Source: an uncultured Chloroflexota bacterium
GTDB taxonomy: Bacteria; Chloroflexota; Dehalococcoidia; CAUJGQ01
Assembly (NCBI GenBank): GCA_937879875.1
Contig: CALFMN010000145.1
Coordinates: forward strand, 1-53,304
Length of the DNA stretch: 53,304 nt
Direction of reading: 5' to 3'
Part shown: positions 35,511 through 46,543 of the stretch, one piece after another
Layout of the letters: the number at the start of each line of letters is the position of its first letter
How positions within the stretch are numbered: position 1 is the first letter of the stretch
Translations under genes and position numbers: made by a program
Notes under the pieces: generated by a model
What the model saw: the letters and a program-made list of their open reading frames with translations, nothing else
Told to the model about the DNA's origin: nothing
The model's database searches: none

Positions 35511-38500
35511 GTGCGCCTGAACGGCCTGCTTTCACTCATTCGGTCGGAACCGTCGGTCGCCACCGTGCGGCTGCGCGGTGCCGCGGCCGCCGTGCGCCTC
35601 ACCGTCGGCGTGCCGGACGCGGCCAAGCCCGCGTTGCTCGCCGCGCTGCTCGACGACACGAGCGAACCGCTCGTGATCGTCACGCCGCGACCCGACCGCG
35701 CGGCGCAGATGCATGAGGAACTGCTGCTCTACCTGAACGATCCCGATCGCGCGCTGCTCTTCCCCGAGCTGGACACGATCCCCTACGAGCGCGTCTCGCC
35801 CGACGTGGAGGCGGCGGAGGCGCGACTGCGAGTGCTGGAGCGGCTTGCCAACGCGGAGGGCGCCGCGCCAATCGTGGTTACGTCTGGCATGGCGCTGGCG
35901 CAACGCACGCTGGCGCCGGCGGGGCGCGAAAGGCGCGTCGTCCTGGAACCCGGCTCGCGCCTCTCGCTTGCCGCTACGCTGGAGCATCTGCAGACGCTGG
36001 GCTACGAAACCGTCAGCCTGGTGGAAGCGCCGGGCCAAGTCAGCCGCCGCGGCGGCATCATCGACGTCTTTCCGCCCGCGGCCGAGCTGCCGCTGCGCAT
36101 CGAGCTGCTGGGCGGCACGGTCGAGAGCCTGCGCAGCTTCAATCCGGCGAGTCAGCGCACGGTCGCGCTGGTGCAGCGCGCCGAGCTCGGTCCGGCACGC
36201 GAGGCCTCGGTCGATCCCGCACGGCTGAAGGCGCTGCTCGACGGACTGGACTCGACGAACCTCTCCGAGGATGCCCGCGCCCGCTTCGAAGACGAGGCCG
36301 AGCGGTTGCGCGGCGGCGACCTCGCCGTCGCCGGCGGCTTCTACCTGCCCTTCCTGACGCCTTCCTCACTGCTCGAGCATCTACCGGCAGCCTCGCTGGT
36401 GCTGGTGGATGAGCTGGCGGATACGACCCATGCGATCGACGAGCTCGACACTCAGGCCGCCGAAGTGCGCGTGGACCTTGAAGCGCGCGGGCAGATCCCG
36501 CTCGGCCTGCCGCTGCCGCACGCGCCGCGGGCGCAGGTCGTCTCCGAGCTGACCGCGCGCCCGCGCCTGCTCGACCTGCACCGCTGGGCGACGCCCGAAC
36601 TCGCGGCCGAGGCTGCCGCAGATGCCGCGGTCGAGATCCTTGCGCCGCCGTTCACGCCGCCCGCCGGCTACGGCGGCCGTCTGCGTGTCGCCATGCACGA
36701 CGTGCTCGACCTCGCCCGGCGCGGTGAACGCGCCATCGTCACGTCGCAGCAGGACGCCCGCCTGAGCGAACTGTTCGCGGGCGAAGGCCAGGATGGCGTG
36801 GCCGCCGAGGAGCTGAACGAAGCGCCGGCTCCCGGTTCGTTTCGGCTGCTGCACGGCTCGGTGGGCAACGGCTGGGTGCTCGATCTGCCGAACGGCTCTC
36901 TGCACCTGATCACCGACTCCGAGCTGTTCGGCTTCACCAAGCAGCGCCGCCCGCAGCGTACGCGCGTGGTCGACCGCGAGGCGTTCCTGGCTGACCTGAG
37001 CCCCGGCGATTTCGTCGTTCATGTCGAGCACGGCATCGCCGTGTTTCAGGGTCTCGTGCGGCGGCTGGTCGATGGCGTCGAGCGCGAGTATTTGGAATTG
37101 CGCTATGCCGAGGGCGACCGCCTCTACGTGCCCACCGACCAGGTGGACCGCGTCAGCCGCTACGTCGGGCCGAGCGACCGCACGCCCGCGCTCAGCCGTC
37201 TCGGCACGATGGAATGGGCGCGCACCAAAGACCGCGTGCGCCGCGCCGTCACCGATCTGGCAAACGAGTTGCTGCAGCTCTACGCCCAGCGCGAGGTGAG
37301 CGAGGGCCACGCCTTCAGCCCCGACCAGCCCTGGCAGCAGGAGTTAGAAGCGTCGTTTCCGTACGTCGAGACGCCCGACCAACTGCGCGCCATCTACGAG
37401 GTCAAAGCCGACATGGAAAGCCCGCGGCCGATGGACCGCGTGATCATCGGCGACGTGGGCTACGGCAAGACCGAGGTCGCGCTGCGCGCGGCCTTCAAAG
37501 CGGTGCTCGATGGCTTCCAGGTCGGCCTGCTGGTACCGACGACGGTGCTGGCGCAGCAGCACGGCCAGACGTTTCGTGAGCGGCTTTCCGGCTTCCCGAC
37601 CAAGGTCGAGGTGCTCTCACGCTTCCGCAGCGACAAGGAGCAGAAGGAGGTGCTGACGGCCGCTGCCGAGGGCGAGGTCGATATCCTGATCGGCACGCAC
37701 CGCATTCTGCAAAAGGACGTGGCGTTCAAGAACCTCGGCCTCGTGATCATCGACGAGGAGCAACGTTTCGGCGTGGCGCACAAAGAGCGGCTGAAGCAGA
37801 TGCGCCAGCAGGTCGACGTACTCACGCTCTCCGCCACGCCGATTCCGCGCACCTTGCAGATGTCGCTCTCCGGCATCCGCGACATGTCCACGATGGCGAA
37901 CGCGCCGCAAGACCGGCTGCCGATTAAGACCTACGTGGCCGAGTTCGACGAGCGGCTGGTGCGCGAGGCGATCTTGCGCGAGCTGGACCGCGGCGGCCAG
38001 GTCTATTTTGTGCATGACCGCGTGCAGAGCATCGAGCGCCTCGCGGCCGATCTGCGCCGCATCGTGCCCGAGGCCGAGATCGCGATCGGCCACGGCCAGA
38101 TGCCCGAAGATCAGCTCGAACAGGTAATGATCGACTTCCAGCGCCGACAGTACGACGTGCTCGTCTGTACCACGATCATCGAATCGGGACTCGACATCCC
38201 CAGCGTCAATACGATTGTGATCAATCACGCCGACCGCTTCGGCCTCTCGCAGCTCTACCAGTTGCGCGGGCGTGTCGGCCGCGGCGCCAATCGCGCCTAC
38301 GCCTATCTGCTCTACGATCGCGACCGCGCCCTGAGCGAAGTCGCACAGAAGCGGCTGCAGACGATCTTCGAGGCGACGGAGTTGGGCGCCGGCTTCCAGA
38401 TCGCGCAGCGCGATCTGGAGATCCGTGGCGCGGGCAACCTGCTCGGCGCGGAGCAGAGCGGCCATGTCGGCGCGGTCGGCTTCGACCTCTACAGCCGCAT

Positions 38501-39260
38501 GCTGGCCGACGCGGTGACGCGGCTGCGCGCGGTGGCGCGCGGCGAACCGCCGCCCGTGCCGAGCACGTCGCAGACGGCGGTGCAGCTCGATCTGCCGCTC
38601 ACCGCCTACATCCCGGAGAGCTACGTCGCGGATCTGAACGTGCGGCTCGCGCTGTACCAGCGCTTCGGCCAGGTGACGTCGCCCGAGGAGGCGCAGGCCG
38701 CTTTCGAGGAGTGCGTTGACCGCTTCGGCCCGCCGCCGCCGGCCGTACGCGGCCTGCTCTACGCGCTGGCGCTGAAGGGGCTGGCGCGCGAAGCGGGCAT
38801 CCAGTCGATCACGCTGGAGGAGGGCGAGTTCGTGCTGCGCTCCGGCGGTCCGCTCGATCGACGCATGGAGCTGCTGCGCGCCGGGCTGGCCGGCGTGCAG
38901 GTCGGCACCGCACAGGCACGAGTCATTTCCGGCCCTGGCTGGCCGGCGCGGCTCTACGCGGTCGCCGCCATCGCCGCCGGCCGCAACGAGCGCGAGCTGC
39001 CGGCATACGCGCGGGAGATCGAGGCCAGCGCCGCGCGCCAGGCGGCAAGCGAAGCCGAAGCAGAAGCGGAGCCAGCGCCGCCCGTGCCGCGCAGCACCAT
39101 TTGGCAGCGCCCTTCCCCCTTCGCGCGGCCAGCGGGCGGCAACGGACGCAGCGAACGCGATGGCACGGGCGGCGAGGACCGGCGCGGCTTCGGACGCGGC
39201 GTGGGCCGGGCGCCGTTGCGGGGCGGGCGTAAGTCCGGCCGCCGCGGTCGCGGCACATAA
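35511..39260 (+). CDS. mfd: Transcription-repair coupling factor Mfd
   Basis: Mfd removes RNA polymerase stalled at DNA damage and recruits UvrA. The 1249 residues include the UvrB-like N-terminal half (YERVSPDVEAAEARL, VSRRGGIIDVFPP), the CarD-like polymerase-interaction domain (GDFVVHVEHGIAVFQGL), and the SF2 translocase with GDVGYGKTEVALRA, DEEQRFG, LTLSATPIPRTLQ, TTIIESGLDIP and QLRGRVGR, then the TRCF domain. After about residue 1160 the protein ends in a long extension, first Ala/Glu-rich and then Gly/Arg-rich with RRG and RGG steps, which is not part of the common fold. Confidence 0.96.
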   Translation: MRLNGLLSLIRSEPSVATVRLRGAAAAVRLTVGVPDAAKPALLAALLDDTSEPLVIVTPRPDRAAQMHEELLLYLNDPDRALLFPELDTIPYERVSPDVEAAEARLRVLERLANAEGAAPIVVTSGMALAQRTLAPAGRERRVVLEPGSRLSLAATLEHLQTLGYETVSLVEAPGQVSRRGGIIDVFPPAAELPLRIELLGGTVESLRSFNPASQRTVALVQRAELGPAREASVDPARLKALLDGLDSTNLSEDARARFEDEAERLRGGDLAVAGGFYLPFLTPSSLLEHLPAASLVLVDELADTTHAIDELDTQAAEVRVDLEARGQIPLGLPLPHAPRAQVVSELTARPRLLDLHRWATPELAAEAAADAAVEILAPPFTPPAGYGGRLRVAMHDVLDLARRGERAIVTSQQDARLSELFAGEGQDGVAAEELNEAPAPGSFRLLHGSVGNGWVLDLPNGSLHLITDSELFGFTKQRRPQRTRVVDREAFLADLSPGDFVVHVEHGIAVFQGLVRRLVDGVEREYLELRYAEGDRLYVPTDQVDRVSRYVGPSDRTPALSRLGTMEWARTKDRVRRAVTDLANELLQLYAQREVSEGHAFSPDQPWQQELEASFPYVETPDQLRAIYEVKADMESPRPMDRVIIGDVGYGKTEVALRAAFKAVLDGFQVGLLVPTTVLAQQHGQTFRERLSGFPTKVEVLSRFRSDKEQKEVLTAAAEGEVDILIGTHRILQKDVAFKNLGLVIIDEEQRFGVAHKERLKQMRQQVDVLTLSATPIPRTLQMSLSGIRDMSTMANAPQDRLPIKTYVAEFDERLVREAILRELDRGGQVYFVHDRVQSIERLAADLRRIVPEAEIAIGHGQMPEDQLEQVMIDFQRRQYDVLVCTTIIESGLDIPSVNTIVINHADRFGLSQLYQLRGRVGRGANRAYAYLLYDRDRALSEVAQKRLQTIFEATELGAGFQIAQRDLEIRGAGNLLGAEQSGHVGAVGFDLYSRMLADAVTRLRAVARGEPPPVPSTSQTAVQLDLPLTAYIPESYVADLNVRLALYQRFGQVTSPEEAQAAFEECVDRFGPPPPAVRGLLYALALKGLAREAGIQSITLEEGEFVLRSGGPLDRRMELLRAGLAGVQVGTAQARVISGPGWPARLYAVAAIAAGRNERELPAYAREIEASAARQAASEAEAEAEPAPPVPRSTIWQRPSPFARPAGGNGRSERDGTGGEDRRGFGRGVGRAPLRGGRKSGRRGRGT

Positions 39261-39355
39261 GAGGCGGGCAGCGTTTCCGGCGGATTCGGTATAGTGAAGG
39301 TTGAAGGCCGCCGCCCCGGCAGCGGAGAGCGGTGTGTGCCCCTGCGAGAGGCCGC

Positions 39356-40237
39356 GTGGAACCACGGATTTTCGATACACACGTCCACTTCCCGATGAAC
39401 TGGGAAGACCCGATGCAAGACCCGGCGCCGTTGGTTGAAAAGCTGTTCGAGCGGCTGCACGAGGCCGGCGTCGTCAAGGCGGCGCTGCTCAGCGGCGGGC
39501 GCTGGGGCATGGACCACGCCCGCGCCCTGCGCTATTTGCGCCCGCACGAAGACGTTGCGATCCCCGTCGCGGTCGTCGATCCGGAGGAGACTGATCGGGC
39601 GCGGGTTTGGAAGCTCTACGAGATGGGCTACCGCGGCCTGAAGATGATCGGCGTCGGCCGCGACTACGACGCGCCCGAGTACTTCCCGATGTACGCCGCA
39701 GCCGAGGCGCTGGAGCTGCCGATCGTGCTGCACCTGGGCGTGATCGGCGGCGGCATCGACTATGCGCGTACGCACCCACGCCGCGACCCCGAAGCCGCCC
39801 GTCGCCTCGAGATGATGCGCACCCGCTTCCGCGGTCCCCGAAACATGTCGGCCACGCGCATGCATCCGTTCCATCTGGACACGATCGCCAACAACTTTCC
39901 CGAATTGCGCCTGATCGGCGCCCATCTCGGCGGCACCGGCAACTACGATGCCGCCGCCTCCGTCGCGCGCTGGCGCACGAACGTCTTCTTCGACCTCTCC
40001 GGCGGCGAGACGATCGAGCGCCACGCCGTCGAACGCCGCCTGATCGGCTACGAGATCGGCGTCGAAAAGCTGACCTTCGGCTCGGACTGCGGCGCGGACG
40101 AGATCCACGAGCACGTCGATCGATTTGTACAGATCTTCGACGATATCGGGCTGGCCGACGACGAGAAGGAGCGCATCTGGTATCGCAACGCCGCCGAGAT
40201 CTTCGCACTGGAGCCGCCGGCCCTGGCCGCCGAGTAG
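39356..40237 (+). CDS. Metal-dependent amidohydrolase of the amidohydrolase_2 family
   Basis: A TIM-barrel hydrolase or decarboxylase. The metal-binding HxH is in IFDTHVHFP, followed by the conserved His of LPIVLHLG, the His of LIGAHLGG and the Asp of LTFGSDCGAD, with a C-terminal IWYRNAAEIFAL typical of the superfamily. It resembles ACMSD- and gamma-resorcylate-decarboxylase-like enzymes, but the substrate is open. The GTG at 39356 is preceded by GAGAGG; a GTG at 39332 would add 8 residues. Confidence 0.88.
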   Translation: MEPRIFDTHVHFPMNWEDPMQDPAPLVEKLFERLHEAGVVKAALLSGGRWGMDHARALRYLRPHEDVAIPVAVVDPEETDRARVWKLYEMGYRGLKMIGVGRDYDAPEYFPMYAAAEALELPIVLHLGVIGGGIDYARTHPRRDPEAARRLEMMRTRFRGPRNMSATRMHPFHLDTIANNFPELRLIGAHLGGTGNYDAAASVARWRTNVFFDLSGGETIERHAVERRLIGYEIGVEKLTFGSDCGADEIHEHVDRFVQIFDDIGLADDEKERIWYRNAAEIFALEPPALAAE

Positions 40238-40250
40238 ACAGGACGCCACG

Positions 40251-41045
40251 ATGGCCGCACGCGACCTGACCCGCCTGCAGCTACGCCGGCTGCGCCCGCT
40301 CGATCTCGTCAATTTGCTGGCGATCGCCATTACCGTGTTGGCCGGGCTGTTCATCCTCACCGGCGCGGCGCCGGTGCTGTTCGTGCTGCCCGTGGTCGCG
40401 GTGCTGGGCCTGGGCGGCATCCTGCGCAACCACCCGATCGGCCGCCTGCGCAGTGGCGCCGGCGCGGCCGCCCAACTGCTGCTGCCGGCGGCGTTCGTGG
40501 TGGCGGCGGCGCTGTTCTTCCGCTACGTGTCGGTGGGCTACTGGGGCGTGTTGGCCTCGCTCGGCACGGGGCTGATGTTCGCGATCGTGTGCTACGCCGA
40601 ATACGCCACGCTCGACAGCGACGACGCCAATGCGCTGCCGCGCACCGTCCTGCTGGTCGCGGCGTTCGCGGGTTTCTACGGCCTGCTCGCGGCCCTTTAT
40701 GCCTACGACCTGAGCGCTCCGGCCGCGTCGCTGCTCTGCGGCGTCGCCGCGGCAATATTTGCGGTAGAGCTGTTCCGCGAATCAGAGCTCGGTCCCGCCG
40801 ACCAGGCGCTCTACGGGCTGATCAGCGGCGTCGTGGTGGCGCAGGTGCGCTGGGCGCTGCAGTTCGTGCGTCTCGACGGCCTGCTGGGCGCGATGCTGCT
40901 GCTGCTTGTGTTTTACAGCCTGACCGGCCTGGCGCTGGCCGCGATTGCGCGGCGGCTGGACCGGCGCGTGGCAGCGGAATACGGTTTCGTGGCCTGCGCC
41001 GGCCTGTGCATCATCATCGCGGCCCGCCTGATCGTGGCGAGCTGA
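40251..41045 (+). CDS. Polytopic membrane protein of unknown function
   Basis: The 264 residues hold about eight hydrophobic helices in tight succession after a short basic start (RLQLRRLRPLDLV). Beginning with LLAIAITVLAGLFIL and ending with FVACAGLCIIIAARLIV, it has few charged residues other than short loops such as YAEYATLDSDDANALP. No transporter motif is recognisable. The ATG lies 13 bases after the amidohydrolase stop, so the two are translated from one message. Confidence 0.75.
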   Translation: MAARDLTRLQLRRLRPLDLVNLLAIAITVLAGLFILTGAAPVLFVLPVVAVLGLGGILRNHPIGRLRSGAGAAAQLLLPAAFVVAAALFFRYVSVGYWGVLASLGTGLMFAIVCYAEYATLDSDDANALPRTVLLVAAFAGFYGLLAALYAYDLSAPAASLLCGVAAAIFAVELFRESELGPADQALYGLISGVVVAQVRWALQFVRLDGLLGAMLLLLVFYSLTGLALAAIARRLDRRVAAEYGFVACAGLCIIIAARLIVAS

Positions 41046-41081
41046 GGGCGGGCGCTCGCAGGCAGCCGGCCTGCGCTGCCG

Positions 41082-41111
41082 TTGCCGGCCGGGCGCTGAC
41101 TGGGCTAGAAT
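41082..41111 (+). promoter_or_regulatory. Promoter of the tRNA-Pro gene
   Basis: TTGCCG (41082-41087) and TAGAAT (41106-41111, 5 of 6) are 18 bases apart. Transcription would begin at about 41118, two bases before the mature tRNA. Confidence 0.65.
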
Positions 41112-41119
41112 GCAAGGCA

Positions 41120-41193
<74 letters not shown>

Positions 41194-41253
41194 CCGCTTT
41201 TCCCGAATGCTCGCGACAGCTCTTCCCGGCTCGCGTGTGCTCGCTCGTTCTCC

Positions 41254-41291
41254 CGTGGTGGTGCTCGCCGCGTTAGCGGAACAACACCACG
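41254..41291 (+). other. Imperfect hairpin downstream of the tRNA
   Basis: CGTGGTGGTGCTC (41254-41266) and GAACAACACCACG (41279-41291) pair at 11 of 13 positions around a 12-base loop, 60 bases past the tRNA. No U-run follows. It could be a processing or termination structure, or part of the old integration scar. Confidence 0.25.
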
Positions 41292-41399
41292 ACGCCGGCT
41301 CACTCCGGAACTAAGCCGCTTCTCCCGTGGAACTAAAGCGATCAGGAATCATGCGGCTGGTCCGCGTCGGTATCGTGCGGATGCCGACTTGCCTGCTGC

Positions 41400-41525
41400 T
41401 GGACCGGCGCGGCGCTGCGGCGGCTGGTGAATCTCTATTTGCTGCACCTGGATGGCGGGGCGCTGTCGGCGCGCGGGAAGCCGTACGCGACGAAGACGAT
41501 CGCCGGGTACCGTGATGGTGATTAG
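41400..41525 (+). pseudogene. Tyrosine recombinase/integrase relic, N-terminal fragment
   Basis: In the frame through 41415 the sequence reads LRRLVNLYLLHLDGG, then GKPYATKTIAGYR, before a TAG at 41523. This looks like the SAM-like core-binding domain at the start of XerC/D- and phage-type integrases (an LVxxYLxxL helix, then SxxTIxxYR). There is no ATG nearby in frame and no catalytic domain follows. Its position 200 bases past a tRNA gene is where integrases of tRNA-targeting elements normally sit. Confidence 0.45.
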
Positions 41526-42769
41526 CCGCCTGGCAATTACCGTGATCAGTGACAAGGGACTGGGCTCATCGCTTGCTGCGCTGCAGGGCGGGCGGGCGGT
41601 GGTGCGGCCACGGCTCTCACAGCAGGAGAAGAGCCGGATTGGCTGTCACCTCATGCGGCGTCGAGCGGGCAACTGCCGTGTATGCAGGTGACGATGCCGA
41701 GCGGCAGTAGTGCCTTTGGCAGGCAGGTCTTGCGCGGCGGCTGTTGCGGCCGAACCAGCGAATGACGTTCGGCGTAGTGATGCCGGCCTTGCTTGTCGAG
41801 GCGGCACTGCGAGGGCCGGGAGGAAGCGCCTGACCGGCGGCCAGCGCGCAGCGCAACCGTATCCTGGCTGGGTGCGGCGGTCCGCCGCGCCCATGTCAGA
41901 ACGGACTTCAGATAAGCGTGGGCCGGTCGTGCGCCGGCCGGATTAGTGTCTGGCTGCCGGCCGGGTACGTTGGCGACCAGCGTCGCAGCCTGTAGGCGGT
42001 TCACGCCCACCCTGCTCCGACTGCGCCGGGCGCGCACCACTTCTCCCTCCGCCTCGCGGAGGTGCAGCGGATACCACATGGAGCACAGCCCGACGGAGCG
42101 TCCCGTGCGGAGCCAGGCCGCGATCGCCATGGGCGACTCGCACAATGCCCACCTCGCCGCCTCGTGTGCCGATGCTGGTCGACGCCTCTTCTCCGCCGCG
42201 CACAACCGCGTGGCTGTGGGGTCCGTTCCGGGGTCAGAGCCTGCGATCATGGTGAACGTGTCACGAGTCTGCCTATGCGTTGAGTCTGCCGCTGCCTCGC
42301 GCTCCTGGCTGCAGCGTGCGGCAGCGAATCACTGACGGCGCAGGGCGTAGAGCTTCGGGAAGAACGTGGCCGCTCGCGCTGGATAGTTGCCGTTCCATCA
42401 CATCGCGAACCAGCGCAGGCCGCATATGGCTTGCGGCTGAAATCGACAATGTTCTATCATACCGGCATTTCAGACGGACGTAATCTCATAACGATGATAC
42501 TCTGCCACGGTGCGGCTCGGGACCGCGGCCGCACGGACAGGGTTTGCCGCCAGGCGCTGGCGCCGCGGTAGCTGGCCTGCTCACTGAGCTTGGACCGGCC
42601 GTTCCAGGGCCGCACCAACCCCGGATGGTAACGGAATCGTTAACCTCATGGCCAATCGCATAACGGCGCCCTGTCAACCCCCCTCGGCGAAACGATGCTT
42701 CTCGGTGATTGGCGCTGAGTCGCGCCGTCTCGCCGCGCCGGATGCGGTCGCAGTAGAAAGGTTTCCTGG
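41526..42769. other. Geneless stretch between the integrase relic and the GH114 gene
   Basis: Open frames here on either strand have no recognisable domain, biased amino-acid use and no ribosome-binding sites; the longest is on minus at 41651-42250. I read it as decayed mobile-element DNA. No second copy of the tRNA 3' end was found by eye. TTGCGG (42431) and TATCAT (42455) are 18 bases apart and may be the promoter of the GH114 gene 310 bases downstream. Confidence 0.45.
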
Positions 42770-44225
42770 ATGTCCAGGGATATCATTAGGCGAGCGGTAC
42801 GCCTGCTTCCGCTCAGCCTGCTCGCGCTGGCCGGCGTGGCCGGCTTCGCCCTCACGGGCGATGGCGTTCACCACGCCAATGCACAATCGGCAACGCTCAC
42901 CGTTTACGACGATTCGCTTGCCACCGGCTGGACCGATTGGTCCGATGCCGACGCCGATGTGAACCTCGCCAACACCTCGCCCGTCTACTCGGGCGTCCGC
43001 TCCGCCAGCTTCGTCGCCAACGGAAATGCTTCAACCTTCTACCTGCATTCGCGCACGTCCGTCGGCACGGCGCCGTACCGTTACCTGCGCTTTGCGGCTC
43101 GCGCCAGCGGGAGCGGCCAACAATACGGCGTACTGCTGTGCGACCAGGACGACAATGAGCTGACCGCGCCGGTGCCGCTGGCGCAGTATGGCGGCGATCC
43201 AGTGACGGGCAGTTGGCGGGTCTACACGATCCCGCTCTCGGCGCTGAACGCATCGTCGGGTCAGATTAACGGCGTGCTCGTCCGCGATCTGGCAGGGCAG
43301 CCCGAGCCGGCGGTCTTTCTCGACGCGATCGTGTTCAGCAGCGGCGCCGCGCCGCAGCCCTCGCCGACCACGAGTCCGACAGCGCCGCCGACCGTGACGA
43401 AGACGCCCACGGTTACGCACACATCGACACCGACGGCCACTGCCCCTGCGAAGCAGTCGCCGACACCCGCGCCGACGGCTTCACCGACCCCGCCGCCCAC
43501 GCCATCGCCCACGTCGAGCGGCTCGGTCTGGATGCCGCCGCAGAACACGTCGTGGCAGTGGCAGCTAACGACACCGGTCGATCAATCGGTGAACGTGGCG
43601 ATGTACGACATCGACCTGTTCGACAACGCGGCCAGCGTGGTCGCCTCGCTGCACGCGCAGGGCCGCAAGGTAATCTGTTACGTGGACGCCGGCACCTATG
43701 AGGACTGGCGGCCGGACGCGGCCAGCTTCCCATCCTCGGTGCTGGGCGCGAGCAACGGCTGGCCCCGGTGAGAAGTGGCTCGACATCCGTCAGATTTCCC
43801 TGCTCTCGCCGATCCTGGGAGCGCGGATGGATCTTTGCAAGCAGAAGGGGTTTGACGGCATCGAGCCGGACAACGTCGACGGGTACACCAACCAGACCGG
43901 CTTTCCGCTAAGCTACCAGGATCAGATCGCTTTCAATACCTGGATAGCCGCGCAGGCGCATGCTCGCGGGCTGTCAGTTGGGTTGAAGAACGACACCGAC
44001 CAGACTGCGGACCTCGTCGGCCGGTTCGACTGGGCGCTCGACGAACAGTGCTTTGAGTACGGTGAGTGCAGCGCGCTTCAACCGTTCATCAGCGCCGGCA
44101 AAGCCGTCTTTGAGGTCGAGTACAACCTCTCGACCAGCCAGTTCTGCCCGCAGGCAAACGCCCTCGGTTTCAACTCGCTCAAGAAGAACCTGAACCTGGA
44201 CGCCGTCCGTGAGGCCTGCCGCTGA
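42770..44225 (+). pseudogene. Secreted endo-alpha-1,4-polygalactosaminidase (GH114), frameshifted
   Basis: A signal peptide (cleavage likely after HHANA) is followed by a beta-rich module of about 150 residues (LTVYDDSLATGWTDWS to FLDAIVFSS), a Pro/Thr linker, and a GH114 catalytic domain (VWMPPQNTSWQWQL, KVICYVDAGTYEDWRPD, KGFDGIEPDNVDGYTNQTG, LDEQCFEYGEC). GH114 enzymes cut alpha-1,4-linked galactosamine polymers. The frame breaks in a CCCC run at 43763-43766, where a stop follows at once; removing one C restores GWPGEKWLDIR and a 484-residue protein. All catalytic-region sequence is otherwise intact, so this may be a sequencing error rather than a dead gene. AAAGG lies 8 bases before the ATG; a terminator follows the stop. 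Confidence 0.85.
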
Positions 44226-44525
44226 GCGCACCTCTCCCGCGGCGCGGGGACGACGCGGCTCGGTGAGAGCCGCGTCGTTTCCATCTGGCGGCAGCGTTGC
44301 CGCGGCTCGTCGTGCAGGGGCTTCGTGCTCGACGGCCGTTCGGTACGCGGCGGCGTTCATACCAGGCGCCGCCACCTCGCGGCGCCGTTCGTGCCGGCGC
44401 ACCCAGCATTGGGTATGATAGGCGACTTCGCGCGGGCCAATGCGGCTCCAGACCGTCGTCCGCACCGCTTGCCCGAGATCGGGATCGTCTATGGATTTAC
44501 GGCAGGCTGCGCAATGCTCGATCAT
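43974..44525 (-). CDS. Possible small zinc-ribbon protein (end uncertain)
   Basis: An ATG at 44525 has a strong GGAGGGG site 7 bases upstream and begins MIEHCAACRKSIDDPDL, later AYHTQCWVRRHERR: a CxxC and an HxxC that could bind one zinc. Beyond about residue 50 the frame looks like non-coding sequence and runs on across the terminator and into the antisense of the GH114 gene, so the real 3' end is unclear; it may have lost its stop by a frameshift. It is convergent with GH114 and lies 90 bases past the glmS stop on the same strand. Confidence 0.3.
   Translation of the reverse strand: MIEHCAACRKSIDDPDLGQAVRTTVWSRIGPREVAYHTQCWVRRHERRREVAAPGMNAAAYRTAVEHEAPARRAAATLPPDGNDAALTEPRRPRAAGEVRSAAGLTDGVQVQVLLERVETEGVCLRAELAGREVVLDLKDGFAGADERLKRAALTVLKALFVERPVEPADEVRSLVGVVLQPN
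44250..44278 (+). terminator. Intrinsic terminator-like hairpin after the GH114 gene
   Basis: ACGACGCGGCTC (44250-44261) and GAGCCGCGTCGT (44267-44278) form a perfect 12-bp stem with a 5-base loop, and TT follows. The U-run is short, but the position 24 bases past the stop is right. Confidence 0.65.
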
Positions 44526-44614
44526 GAGATGGCCCCTCCGCTCATAAACAAACCATCCGGCAGTCCGCCCGCCGGCGACTGGTTCGAGATGTCTCCACGG
44601 CGACGGGTGTAGCG

Positions 44615-46468
<1,854 letters not shown>

Positions 46469-46543
46469 GGCTTCTACCCTCCGCATATCGAGCCGCCAGC
46501 ACGCATGATCGGCTGGCGGGCGAGGCGCCCGGTCAACAGGAGG

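Noticed and set aside
37617..39380. 587-codon open frame on minus opposite mfd
   Set aside because: Mfd motifs are complete on plus; the antisense frame shows no motif or ribosome-binding site.
41651..42250. 199-codon minus-strand open frame in the geneless region
   Set aside because: No recognisable domain, no start signal and irregular composition. A decayed gene cannot be excluded, but nothing supports it.
42480..42769. Cyclic di-GMP riboswitch in the leader of the GH114 gene
   Set aside because: Attractive for an exopolysaccharide gene, but the conserved GGGACGCAAAGC-type core is absent; only a loose GGCGAAACGATG is seen.
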